Shown here piece by piece: positions 1 through 8,436 of a stretch of DNA of 64,000 nucleotides. The notes under the pieces were generated by a model. It did no database searches, was not told the DNA's origin, and saw only the letters and a program-made list of their open reading frames with translations. Position 1 is the first letter of the stretch. Every line of letters begins with the position of its first letter. The position numbers were made by a program, and so were the translations under genes. Origin of the DNA: Neoalteromonas arenosi (GTDB taxonomy: Bacteria > Pseudomonadota > Gammaproteobacteria > Enterobacterales > Alteromonadaceae); NCBI RefSeq assembly GCF_030362855.1, contig NZ_JAUCBP010000006.1, positions 423,717-487,716 on the forward strand. The letters run 5' to 3'.

Positions 1-42
1 ATCTGCGTTCGAGTCGCGGTGGGGACGCCAGTCGGCTTAGGC

Positions 43-1455
43 CTAACCCGCCATTTCTTCCAGTCGCTTGCCACGGGTTTCGAACACATACTTACTGACA
101 AACACGACTGAAATCGCGGCGCACGCCGCATAAAAGCCATATGCACCAATGAGGCCAACAGACCCTAACATCAAGGGGAACGTCAATGTGATAAGAAAGT
201 TTGAGCCCCATTGTGCCACGCCCGCAACGGCTAAGCCTGCACCGCGGATTTGGTTGGGAAACATTTCACCCAATAGCACCCACATAACGGGTCCCCAAGA
301 AAAGTTAAACATCACAACATACGCATTTGCTGCAATTAAGGCTAATGTGCCAAAGTCGCCCAAATCAAGGCTACCGTCAGCGCTGACATCCGCATTGGCA
401 AAAGCGAACACCATAATGGCCAGGGTGACAGTCATGCCGATAGAACCGATAAACATAATTGGCTTACGCCCGATTTTATCAATCAATAAGATGGTCACAA
501 TACACGCCGCAATGCTCACCGCCCCACTAATAACATTGATCAACAACGCATCACTTTCTGAGAACCCCACAGCTTGCCACAACACAGCGCCGTAATAGAA
601 CACCACATTAATACCTACCAGTTGTTGAAAGGTAGCAAGGCCTATTCCAATCCACAAAATCGGCCTGATCCGGCGCAGTTGCTTGTCATAGAGATCCTTT
701 AACGCGGGCGCGTGACTTTGCGAGAGTGACATCACAATCTCGTCGTACACCTGTTTTGCGCGTGATGAATAAAGCTTATTCAAGACGGCCAAGGCTTTGT
801 CTTGTTGTTTAGAAATCACTAAAAATCGCGGGCTCTCAGGAATAAAAAACAGACCTATCAAGAATAACGTTGCAGGAATGATTTCCATCCAGAACATCCA
901 GCGCCATGCCTCAAATCCCCAATACCACTGTGCAATTGATCCACCCGCCACATCGGCGATGAAATAGTTGCTTAAAAATGCAATAAACAACCCCGATATA
1001 ATCGCAATTTGTTGCAATGTGGCGAGTTTACCCCGGATTGCTGCAGGTGCGATTTCGCTGATATAAGCAGGTGTCATGACCGATGCAGCGCCCACGGCAA
1101 AACCACCGAGGATGCGAAAAATCACAAAGCTCAACGAGGTATCGGCAATACCTGAGCCCCAGGCACTGATAATAAAGAACACCGCGGCCACAATCAGCAT
1201 TTTGCGCCGGCCAAAATAATCTGCAAGGCGGCCAGCTGTGAAAGCTCCGATGGCGCACCCTAACAGCATACTGGCGACCTCAAAACCCGTGCCAAATGCA
1301 TCTGATTGAAAAGCTTTTTGCAAACCCTCGACGGTGCCGTTTATAACACCGCTGTCAAAACCAAAAAGAAATCCGCCTAAAGTCGCAATAACACTGATTA
1401 TGAGAATAAAAGGTAAATTGTCGTATTCGGCTTCACTTGCTGCGGAGGTATCCAT
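43..1455 (-). CDS. Sugar-porter family MFS transporter
   Basis: Inner-membrane sugar/H+ symporter or facilitator of the MFS sugar porter family (470 aa, normal family length). It shows the family signatures: the loop motif GRLADYFGRRK at residues 75-85, PESPRFL near 206-212, an RGKLATLQQ loop near 141, and ETRGKRLEEM at the C-terminus, with about 12 hydrophobic segments. The ATG at 1455 is the start. It is the last gene of a leftward sugar cluster, so it probably imports the sugar or the product of periplasmic oxidation by the neighbouring GMC enzyme. The exact substrate cannot be read from sequence. Confidence 0.9.
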   Translation of the reverse strand: MDTSAASEAEYDNLPFILIISVIATLGGFLFGFDSGVINGTVEGLQKAFQSDAFGTGFEVASMLLGCAIGAFTAGRLADYFGRRKMLIVAAVFFIISAWGSGIADTSLSFVIFRILGGFAVGAASVMTPAYISEIAPAAIRGKLATLQQIAIISGLFIAFLSNYFIADVAGGSIAQWYWGFEAWRWMFWMEIIPATLFLIGLFFIPESPRFLVISKQQDKALAVLNKLYSSRAKQVYDEIVMSLSQSHAPALKDLYDKQLRRIRPILWIGIGLATFQQLVGINVVFYYGAVLWQAVGFSESDALLINVISGAVSIAACIVTILLIDKIGRKPIMFIGSIGMTVTLAIMVFAFANADVSADGSLDLGDFGTLALIAANAYVVMFNFSWGPVMWVLLGEMFPNQIRGAGLAVAGVAQWGSNFLITLTFPLMLGSVGLIGAYGFYAACAAISVVFVSKYVFETRGKRLEEMAG

Positions 1456-1510
1456 GGCTCGCCTTCTTATTGTTGGATTAGTGTTGGCTGAGATGTAGCG
1501 CTCAGCACTA

Positions 1511-2368
1511 CTATTTAAAACCTATTGTGCGACCATCGAGTTCTAAAAGGTAGCGAATACTTTCAGGCACTTGCAATAAGACCCGCGAAGACTCATCCTC
1601 AATAAAGAAGTATTTAATCCCTTGTTGCTTGGCAATTTTAACGACTTTATCGATACCCACGTCACCGGAACCCAGCACCACATTGACTTCTACATCTGCA
1701 GTCCCATCGGTCGTATCAACTGTACCATGAGCTCTGTCTTTTAAGTGTAATGACGTAAATTTACCGGGATAGCGCGTTAAAAAATCAACCGGATCTTGTC
1801 CACCCTGTTTGATCCAAAATACGTCCATCTGGAATTTAGCTTCAGTGACGTTTTTCAGCATGTAATCGAGGATAGTTCCATCCTCATAAGGGAAGAACTC
1901 ATAACCGTGTGGATGGTATTGCAATGTGATTCCATTTTCAGCTAAAAGCGCCCCCGCTTTATTCATGACTTCAACCACTTCTTTGGCTTTTTCAATGTCA
2001 AACATGCCGGTAAACGGTATCCAGTAAAAGGTGGCAAATCTAGCGCCAAAAAATTTCGCTTTATAGGCCACAGCGATGGGATTGTCGCGCACCTCTTCAT
2101 AGGTAGTATCTACACTGACAACTTCAACGTGGTTTTTGTCTAAAATCGACTTGAACTCGGTGACAGAATGGCCATATAAGTTACCACCACCTTCAACCGC
2201 ATGGATCCCCCACTCACGAACCTGGGCAATCGCAGTTGGTACGTCCTCAGCCATTTGATTGCGCAAACTATAGAGTTGCAGACCTATCTCATGAGCCACT
2301 GCTGGCAGGGTTAAGCTGACAAGTGCAGACATCAAGACCCATTTTCTCAGTTGCCGAAACGGTTTCAT
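1511..2368 (-). CDS. Secreted sugar phosphate isomerase/epimerase-like TIM barrel
   Basis: 285 aa AP-endonuclease-2-type TIM barrel (sugar isomerase/epimerase superfamily). Residues 1-25 look like a Sec signal peptide: basic start, hydrophobic core, and PAVA before H26. The protein is therefore predicted periplasmic, which is unusual for an enzyme class often acting on phosphorylated sugars. Candidate metal/substrate segments include YHPHGYEFF, MDVFWIKQGG, LHLKDRAHG and FIEDE. It lies just downstream of the GMC oxidoreductase. A role on an oxidised free sugar (keto sugar or keto glycoside) in the periplasm is inferred. Function is not established by sequence alone. Confidence 0.82.
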   Translation of the reverse strand: MKPFRQLRKWVLMSALVSLTLPAVAHEIGLQLYSLRNQMAEDVPTAIAQVREWGIHAVEGGGNLYGHSVTEFKSILDKNHVEVVSVDTTYEEVRDNPIAVAYKAKFFGARFATFYWIPFTGMFDIEKAKEVVEVMNKAGALLAENGITLQYHPHGYEFFPYEDGTILDYMLKNVTEAKFQMDVFWIKQGGQDPVDFLTRYPGKFTSLHLKDRAHGTVDTTDGTADVEVNVVLGSGDVGIDKVVKIAKQQGIKYFFIEDESSRVLLQVPESIRYLLELDGRTIGFK

Positions 2369-2401
2369 AAGCGTCCTCGTAATTGTAATTTTTTATACCG
2401 A

Positions 2402-4138
2402 CTAAATTCGGCGCTGTTGCATTTCTTTCGCGCAGTAATCGACGGCTCTTACAGTCAATGCCATAAACGTCAAAGAGGGATTCACTGTAGCTGATGAGCA
2501 ATACGACGCGCCATCAGTCACAAATAAATTAGGAATATCGTGGCATTGATTGTAGCCATTTAATACCGACTCTTTCTTATCTCGCCCCATACGCGCTGTG
2601 CCCAGTTCATGGATTGCCGAACCTGGTGGGTTATGGTCAGTACTTACAAAGCTATTGATATTTTGCACACCGATTTTCTTCAACATTCCTTCACATTCTT
2701 GTGCACAGTCTTCCATCATCAGTCGCTCATTTTCCGACCAAGATACATTGAAGTGCAGTTGTGGCATACCCCATTTATCTTTTTTGGTTGGATGTAAACT
2801 CACTTGGTTTTCAAACCGCGGAAGCATTTCTCCCTGTGCATACAAACCAAAATACCAACTGCCCAGACGAGTTAAGCTGGTTTTAAAATCAGCACCAATA
2901 CCATCGCCGTGGGCTTTGCCGCGCCAGTCTCCCCGACTTGCGCCCCCCCCTAATGCGTAACCACGCACGTAGTGTTTCTTATAACGGCTTGGTTCGTATT
3001 GGAAATTAGGCACGTAGATCCCCGTGGGGCGACGGCCCGAAGTATATTCATCTTCGTAGCCTTCAACGAACCCTCCGGCACCGGCGTTATAACAGTGATC
3101 CATAAGGTAATGCCCCAACACACCAGAACTATTAGCAATACCATTAGGAAAGGCTTTGGATGTTGAGTTCAACATGATTTGCGTCGTACCAAGCGTTGAC
3201 GCGCACATAAATACAACTTTGGCGAAGTATTCGCGAGTAGATAGATCGTTGTCATCGATAACACGTACACCGCGAACGCGATTAGTTGCCTCATCATATA
3301 TTAAGCTATGCACTATGCTGTCTACGGCTATACTCAAATTTCCAGTGGCCGCGGCAAATGGCAAGGTTGAACTTTGGGTTGAGAAATAAGCACCAAACGA
3401 GCAACCTTTTTGACATTCATCACGCGCCTGACACATCACCCGCCCGTGTTGCATATGATACTCTGTAGGCACTGATAGGTGAGCACAGCGGCCGATAACC
3501 ATTGGTCTATCGGGGTATATTTGCGCAAACTGGCGCTGAATTTCCTTCTCAACACTATTCATTTCGAACGGCGGTAAAGACTCACTGTCGGGCAGCTGGG
3601 GTAAACCATCGCGATTGCCTGAAATCCCTGCATGCTGCTCTACATAGCTGTACCAAGGCTTCAAATCGGTATAGCGTATAGGCCAGTCATTGCCGTGTCC
3701 GTCAGCTTTATTGGCATTAAAATCAAACTCACTCATACGATAGGACTGGCGATGCCATGTCAGTGACTTGCCGCCCAGTTGATTGCCGCGGATCCAATTG
3801 AAGTCCGTACCCTCTGCTGTGCTGTAGGGTAAATCGCGGTCATTGCCGAAAAAGTGCTTCGTGGTATCGTTAAAAGCGTACGAGCGCGATTGCTGCTTGT
3901 ATTGCTGTTCAATCAGCAGATTGTTGACTTTAGTACGCTCTGGGAATTCCCAGGGGCCTTTGCCTTCAGTTGGATAATCTTTGCGGTGCTCAACTTTGCG
4001 GCCACGCTCGATCATCAGTGTTTTAAACCCACGCTCAGTAAACTCTTTGGCAGCCCAACCACCAGTAACACCAGAGCCAACTATGATGACATCATACTCC
4101 TCGCGGGTATCCGTGATGAAAATATCGTTTAATTGCAT
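2402..4138 (-). CDS. GMC family FAD-dependent oxidoreductase (large subunit of a membrane sugar dehydrogenase)
   Basis: 578 aa glucose-methanol-choline oxidoreductase. The FAD Rossmann motif is GSGVTGG at residues 21-27. The C-terminal catalytic pair is His510 (HELGTARMG) and Asn553 (VNPSLTF). Cysteines 236, 242 and 246 are spaced C-x5-C-x3-C. I recall the same spacing for the [3Fe-4S] ligands of the FAD-dependent glucose dehydrogenase of Burkholderia cepacia, so an Fe-S relay is plausible. There is no signal peptide of its own; it is followed upstream in the operon by a Tat-signal small subunit, which implies hitchhiker export. Likely oxidises a sugar or polyol in the periplasm and passes electrons to the respiratory chain. 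Confidence 0.88.
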   Translation of the reverse strand: MQLNDIFITDTREEYDVIIVGSGVTGGWAAKEFTERGFKTLMIERGRKVEHRKDYPTEGKGPWEFPERTKVNNLLIEQQYKQQSRSYAFNDTTKHFFGNDRDLPYSTAEGTDFNWIRGNQLGGKSLTWHRQSYRMSEFDFNANKADGHGNDWPIRYTDLKPWYSYVEQHAGISGNRDGLPQLPDSESLPPFEMNSVEKEIQRQFAQIYPDRPMVIGRCAHLSVPTEYHMQHGRVMCQARDECQKGCSFGAYFSTQSSTLPFAAATGNLSIAVDSIVHSLIYDEATNRVRGVRVIDDNDLSTREYFAKVVFMCASTLGTTQIMLNSTSKAFPNGIANSSGVLGHYLMDHCYNAGAGGFVEGYEDEYTSGRRPTGIYVPNFQYEPSRYKKHYVRGYALGGGASRGDWRGKAHGDGIGADFKTSLTRLGSWYFGLYAQGEMLPRFENQVSLHPTKKDKWGMPQLHFNVSWSENERLMMEDCAQECEGMLKKIGVQNINSFVSTDHNPPGSAIHELGTARMGRDKKESVLNGYNQCHDIPNLFVTDGASYCSSATVNPSLTFMALTVRAVDYCAKEMQQRRI

Positions 4139-4147
4139 CGTTACTGC

Positions 4148-4771
4148 CTAATAATAATTCAATGAACCCCAAGACCTTGTGCTTGGCGTTGCTGGGATAG
4201 AGCCCTTGTAACCACCGGGAACCGCCTGATAAACCAGAGCTTGTGTCGCGCCAATCTCGCTGGTGAAGTAGCCAAAAATCAATAATTGTTTGAGAAACTT
4301 AAATTGCACTTTTTGGCTTGCTACAAACCCGTTTAAGGCTTCAAGATCAACCAACAGCTGAGTTTGTTGTGCATGTGTTAATGCGCTGAAAGGCTTATTG
4401 TGTACTTGCTCACTCTGCGCTTCGATCGCTTCTAATATGTCAACTACGAGTTGCTGTTCATCAACACTGTGACACTGACTCAACTGATGATCGATAAAAC
4501 CGTGACAATCAACATCAGCAGCGCTGGGCGTATCAGTTTTTGGCAATACAGTTGCACATACGTCGCGTAACGTAATCAATTGCTCTTTGGTCAACACCGC
4601 ACCATCTTTTGCTGCACTATCTGGGCGCGGTGTATAAGCCAGTGCTGAACTAACACCCGCGGTCGTCGCCAGCGCAGCAGCGCCAGTAGCACCAATGACT
4701 TGGCCCAGCCGCTTGATAAACCAACGACGCTCGTTGAGTTGTTGGGGAGTATTATTGTTGCTCGCTGACAT
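4148..4771 (-). CDS. Gluconate 2-dehydrogenase subunit 3-like protein with Tat signal
   Basis: 207 aa. The N-terminus carries a twin-arginine signal: ERRWFIK around residues 14-20, a hydrophobic Ala/Gly-rich stretch, and SSALA near 41-45 as the likely cleavage site. The remainder matches the small subunit of membrane-bound FAD sugar dehydrogenases (gluconate 2-dehydrogenase subunit 3 family, related to Caulobacter LacA). It ends 9 bp before the GMC gene and is almost certainly its partner and export chaperone. No cytochrome c subunit gene lies beside the pair, so the electron acceptor must be encoded elsewhere. Confidence 0.85.
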   Translation of the reverse strand: MSASNNNTPQQLNERRWFIKRLGQVIGATGAAALATTAGVSSALAYTPRPDSAAKDGAVLTKEQLITLRDVCATVLPKTDTPSAADVDCHGFIDHQLSQCHSVDEQQLVVDILEAIEAQSEQVHNKPFSALTHAQQTQLLVDLEALNGFVASQKVQFKFLKQLLIFGYFTSEIGATQALVYQAVPGGYKGSIPATPSTRSWGSLNYY

Positions 4772-4780
4772 ATCGAGTAC

Positions 4781-6010
4781 CTATTGCCCCGCCACTGGCG
4801 AAGCGGTTGTCGCTGAGATTTTCCGAATAGCCAAATATAGCGCGACAAAAGCCACAATCAAAACCATCGGGAACACCAATAGATTTTCCAGTACAGCTTG
4901 CCCTGCAGCTATTTGTACTTGTGTTGCATCGAGGTTTAACGCTTGCGCCTCAGCGGTCGCATTGTCGATCCAACTGCCAATAACGGGATTCCACATACTC
5001 ACTGCGAACATCCCAGCCCCGCCGATCATGGATAAACCCAGTGCACCTGTTTTTGGCGTATATTCAGACACACAACCCAGCATAGTTGGCCAGAAGTAGC
5101 ATACGCCCACGGCAAAGATAACTGCCGCCACATAAATCATGCTGCCGTTAACTTGGGTCATCAAAAACATGCCGACGGTCGCCAAAATTGCCGAGGTCAA
5201 AAGCACACCGGCTGGATTGAGACGATGCACTATTGGCCCTGCGTAATAACGTCCGACTGCCATAATACCGGTCATCAGAGCTAGAATGATCATAGGCGAA
5301 GCACCAGAAGCGCCCAGAATCCCTGATATCCACTGCTGTGTGCCAAGCTCTGTTGTCGCAGTCAGCGTCATACAGGCGACTAGAAATAGAAACAATGGCG
5401 AGAATAGGTTTCGCAAGTTTTCTGTTGTCGAATGCTCTGAGCGATCGAACGTTGGGAAGGCGCTGGTCCACAGCATATAACCATAAACCAGCGTTGGGAC
5501 AATGATCACTGCGACTTGTAACTGCCAGCCCATCCCCGCAGATGTCATTGCATTTGAAATCAACGCACCGATTACAATACCACCGGGGAACCAGACGTGG
5601 AATTTATTCAACATCGTGGTTTTGTTATCTTCGTAAATTTCTGCGATCAGTGGATTACAACCGGCTTCAACTGAGCCATTGGCGAAGCCGATTAAAAAGG
5701 TCGAAATGAGCAAGCCCCAAAATCCTCCGGCCATTATCGTGAGAATTAGGCCAAGTAGGTGGCATACAAACGCCAAAGTAATCAGTTTTTTCGCGCCCAT
5801 AGCGTTATACAAAAAACCACCAAACATAGTGGCTAATGGAAATCCGAGGAATGCCATAGCATTAACCCAGCCCAGCTGATTGCCATTCAAGCCATATTGC
5901 GCTCCTAATTCGCCGAGAATTCCCGCGCGAATAGCAAATGTCATTGATGTCACGGTCAGTGCGACACAGCATAAAATAAATACTTTTTGAGCGTTGGTTT
6001 TCTCTAGCAT
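4781..6010 (-). CDS. MFS transporter (sugar MFS, fucose permease-like)
   Basis: 409 aa inner-membrane transporter of the major facilitator superfamily, with about 12 hydrophobic segments and a first-repeat motif MFGGFLYNAMGAKK near residues 61-74. It differs from the 470 aa sugar porter further downstream, so the cluster has two carriers of distinct subfamilies. It sits between the dehydrogenase small subunit and the cytosolic isomerase with gaps of only 9 and 8 bp, which indicates one transcript. Substrate unknown; by context a sugar or an oxidised sugar. Confidence 0.85.
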   Translation of the reverse strand: MLEKTNAQKVFILCCVALTVTSMTFAIRAGILGELGAQYGLNGNQLGWVNAMAFLGFPLATMFGGFLYNAMGAKKLITLAFVCHLLGLILTIMAGGFWGLLISTFLIGFANGSVEAGCNPLIAEIYEDNKTTMLNKFHVWFPGGIVIGALISNAMTSAGMGWQLQVAVIIVPTLVYGYMLWTSAFPTFDRSEHSTTENLRNLFSPLFLFLVACMTLTATTELGTQQWISGILGASGASPMIILALMTGIMAVGRYYAGPIVHRLNPAGVLLTSAILATVGMFLMTQVNGSMIYVAAVIFAVGVCYFWPTMLGCVSEYTPKTGALGLSMIGGAGMFAVSMWNPVIGSWIDNATAEAQALNLDATQVQIAAGQAVLENLLVFPMVLIVAFVALYLAIRKISATTASPVAGQ

Positions 6011-6018
6011 AACGTCCT

Positions 6019-7071
6019 CTATATACCTAAGGTACGGCGGTTGGCGGCTTCATCGGTTTCGGCTCCAGCGAAATCGTCAAAGGCTTTCTCGGTGGGTCGA
6101 ATGATATGTTTAGCGATAAATGGCGCGCCTTCAGCAGCACCGTCTTCTGGGTGTTTCATGCAGCATTCCCACTCCATCACCGCCCAACCGTCAAACCCGT
6201 ATTGGGTTAACTTGCTAAAAATCTGGGTAAAGTCTATTTGTCCGTCACCCAGTGAGCGAAATCGGCCTGGCCGATTGATCCACGGCTCGTAGCCACCATA
6301 AACACCGCACCGTCCTGAAGGGACAAACTCTGCATCTTTCACGTGAAAAGCTTTAATTCGCTCGTGGTAAATATCGATAAACGCTAAGTAATCCAATTGT
6401 TGCAGTACGAAATGACTCGGGTCATAGAGTATGTTGGCACGCGTGTGGTTATTGGTGGCAGTAAGGAAACGTTCGAAGGTTACTCCGTCGTGTAAATCTT
6501 CACCTGGGTGCAGTTCGTAACAAACATCAACACCGCACTCGTCAAACTTGTTAAGGATCGGTAGCCAGCGCTTGGCGAGCTCAGCGAACCCCGTTTCAAC
6601 TAATCCTGCTGGACGCTGTGGCCAGGGGTACATCGTTGGCCACAACAGTGCGCCAGAGAAACTTGCGTGGGCGGTGAGTCCCAAGTTTTTACTGGCTTGT
6701 GCTGCCCACAACAGTTGCTGGTTAGCCCATTCTGTTCGTGCTGCTGGATTGTTCTTCACCGCATCTGGCGCAAACCCATCAAACATAGTGTCGTACACTG
6801 GGTGTACCGCAATGAGTTGCCCTTGTAAATGCGTAGAGAGCTCGGTAATTTCCACACCGGCTTGACGCGCAATATCAATTAACTCAGAACAATATTCGCT
6901 ACTTTTTGCGGCACGCTCTAAGTTGATGAAACGCTCATCCCAACTTGGAATTTGCACACCTTTAAAACCTAAATTTGCCACCCACTGACAAATACTCGCA
7001 AAATCATTAAATGGCGCCTCATCAGCGGCAAATTGAGCGAGGAAAATCGCTGGTCCTTTTATCTGTTTCAT
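6019..7071 (-). CDS. Sugar phosphate isomerase/epimerase (cytosolic)
   Basis: 350 aa TIM-barrel isomerase/epimerase of the AP-endonuclease-2 superfamily, without a signal peptide. Visible metal/active-site segments are CYELHPGEDLHDG, ILYDPSHFVLQQ, FHVKDAEF and VMEWECCM, which contain the Glu-Asp-His-Glu type ligands. It is the second isomerase of the cluster, the other being exported. It directly precedes the MFS gene and follows the Gfo/Idh/MocA dehydrogenase. Likely isomerises the imported keto sugar or the product of the dehydrogenase. Confidence 0.87.
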   Translation of the reverse strand: MKQIKGPAIFLAQFAADEAPFNDFASICQWVANLGFKGVQIPSWDERFINLERAAKSSEYCSELIDIARQAGVEITELSTHLQGQLIAVHPVYDTMFDGFAPDAVKNNPAARTEWANQQLLWAAQASKNLGLTAHASFSGALLWPTMYPWPQRPAGLVETGFAELAKRWLPILNKFDECGVDVCYELHPGEDLHDGVTFERFLTATNNHTRANILYDPSHFVLQQLDYLAFIDIYHERIKAFHVKDAEFVPSGRCGVYGGYEPWINRPGRFRSLGDGQIDFTQIFSKLTQYGFDGWAVMEWECCMKHPEDGAAEGAPFIAKHIIRPTEKAFDDFAGAETDEAANRRTLGI

Positions 7072-7080
7072 GTGTTATCT

Positions 7081-8271
7081 CTAATTATCAAACGGCGAGC
7101 GATCAACCACAAAAGGATGCCACTTAATACTTGAATGACTAGCCGCAACGGCGTTTTCAATAAATGCCATGCCGCGAATTGCGTCGTCTATGCCAGGCAC
7201 GTTACGGGTACTTTCTTGGTTATTTTCATGCGCAATAATTTGCCCCGCGAAGTCGCTGTAGATATTAGCAAAGGCCTCAAGATACCCCTCCGGGTGGCCA
7301 GCAGGCGTGCGAGTAGCCGCTAATGTAGTATCTGCCATCGGACCTACGCCGGTGCGATACAATTGACTGGGCTGATTATTGCGTTTGAGCCATAGACTAT
7401 TAGGCTCTTGTTGTTGCCAAGATAAACTCGCGTCTTCTCCATATACACGCAGAGTAAGGTTGTTCTCTTCACCCACAGCGACCTGACTGGCCATCAAGGT
7501 GCCACGAGCACCATTGTTAAACTTGGTCAAAACTGTGCCGTCGTCATCTAAACGACGCCCAGAGACTACTGCTGCCAGATCAGAGCACAGTTCGGTTATC
7601 TGCAATCCGGTCACATACTCCATTAGATTGGCTGCATGCACCCCGATGTCGCCCATGCAACAACTAATACCGGCTTGATTTGGATCCACTCGCCAACTGG
7701 CTTGCTTACCGCTGTCGTCTTCACTGCTTGCGAGCCAACCTTGATGGTATTCGGCAATAACTTTTACGACTTTCCCCAGTTCCCCAGAGGCTACCAAGGC
7801 TTGTGCTTGTTTGATCATTGGGTAACCCGTATAGGTATGGGTCAGACCGTAGAGTTTGCCGCTTTCAGCTATGACCGGTGCAAGCGCTAAAGCTTCGTTG
7901 AGTGAAAAGGTAGCAGGTTTGTCTGATAAGACGTGAAAACCAGACTCAAGCGCTGCTTTGGCAACGTCAAAATGTAAGTGATTCGGCGTAACTATGGATA
8001 CGAAGTCCATTCTTTCTCCAGCAGGCAAGCGAGACTCCGCTGTTAACATTTGGTTAAAATCTGCATAGCAGCGAGATTCACTTAACCCAAGAGCAAGACC
8101 TGAAGAAAGTGAGCGCTCAGGGTCAGAACTGAAGGCGCCACACACCAGCTCTATCGCGCCATCAATTCTTGCGGCCATGCGATGAACGTTGCCTATAAAT
8201 GCACCGTGTCCACCACCAACCATTCCCATGCGTATTTTTCTAGTCATTGTATTAGTAACTACTTCCGTCAA
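7081..8271 (-). CDS. Gfo/Idh/MocA family NAD(P)-dependent oxidoreductase
   Basis: 396 aa. The N-terminal Rossmann fold shows MGMVGGGHGAFIG near residues 16-28, then SDKPATFSLNEA, the family equivalent of the EKP loop whose Lys contacts substrate. The C-terminal alpha/beta domain includes ISCCMGDIGVHAANLMEY, containing the conserved D-x-x-x-H. The family oxidises or reduces sugars and inositols with NAD(P). It is the first gene of the leftward cluster and lies divergent from the PAS-AraC regulator. By analogy with keto-sugar pathways it could reduce a 3-keto sugar in the cytosol; this is inference. Confidence 0.88.
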   Translation of the reverse strand: MTEVVTNTMTRKIRMGMVGGGHGAFIGNVHRMAARIDGAIELVCGAFSSDPERSLSSGLALGLSESRCYADFNQMLTAESRLPAGERMDFVSIVTPNHLHFDVAKAALESGFHVLSDKPATFSLNEALALAPVIAESGKLYGLTHTYTGYPMIKQAQALVASGELGKVVKVIAEYHQGWLASSEDDSGKQASWRVDPNQAGISCCMGDIGVHAANLMEYVTGLQITELCSDLAAVVSGRRLDDDGTVLTKFNNGARGTLMASQVAVGEENNLTLRVYGEDASLSWQQQEPNSLWLKRNNQPSQLYRTGVGPMADTTLAATRTPAGHPEGYLEAFANIYSDFAGQIIAHENNQESTRNVPGIDDAIRGMAFIENAVAASHSSIKWHPFVVDRSPFDN

Positions 8272-8436
8272 AACAGTTCAAATTAAAAGTCCGTCATCCC
8301 GAATTTGAAAGACAGTATTTGTGAATATAATGTAATAAGTATTCACGATAAGTCCCCAAAAGGTTAATAAAAATTCGGTTTTGTATGCAACATTTTCGGC
8401 GTATCATAGAAAAACGCTATTATCATCAACACCGTA
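8272..8436. promoter_or_regulatory. Divergent control region of the sugar cluster
   Basis: 165 bp, AT-rich, between the oppositely oriented Gfo/Idh/MocA gene and the PAS-AraC gene. It must contain the promoter(s) for both transcripts and, by AraC-family precedent, the regulator's binding sites. I see several TATAAT-like hexamers (for example around 8325-8345) but no pair I would defend as a unique promoter. Confidence 0.5.

Noticed and set aside
149..595. 148-residue plus-strand ORF inside the sugar porter gene
   Set aside because: Antisense shadow of a transporter; hydrophobic codons give long open complement frames.
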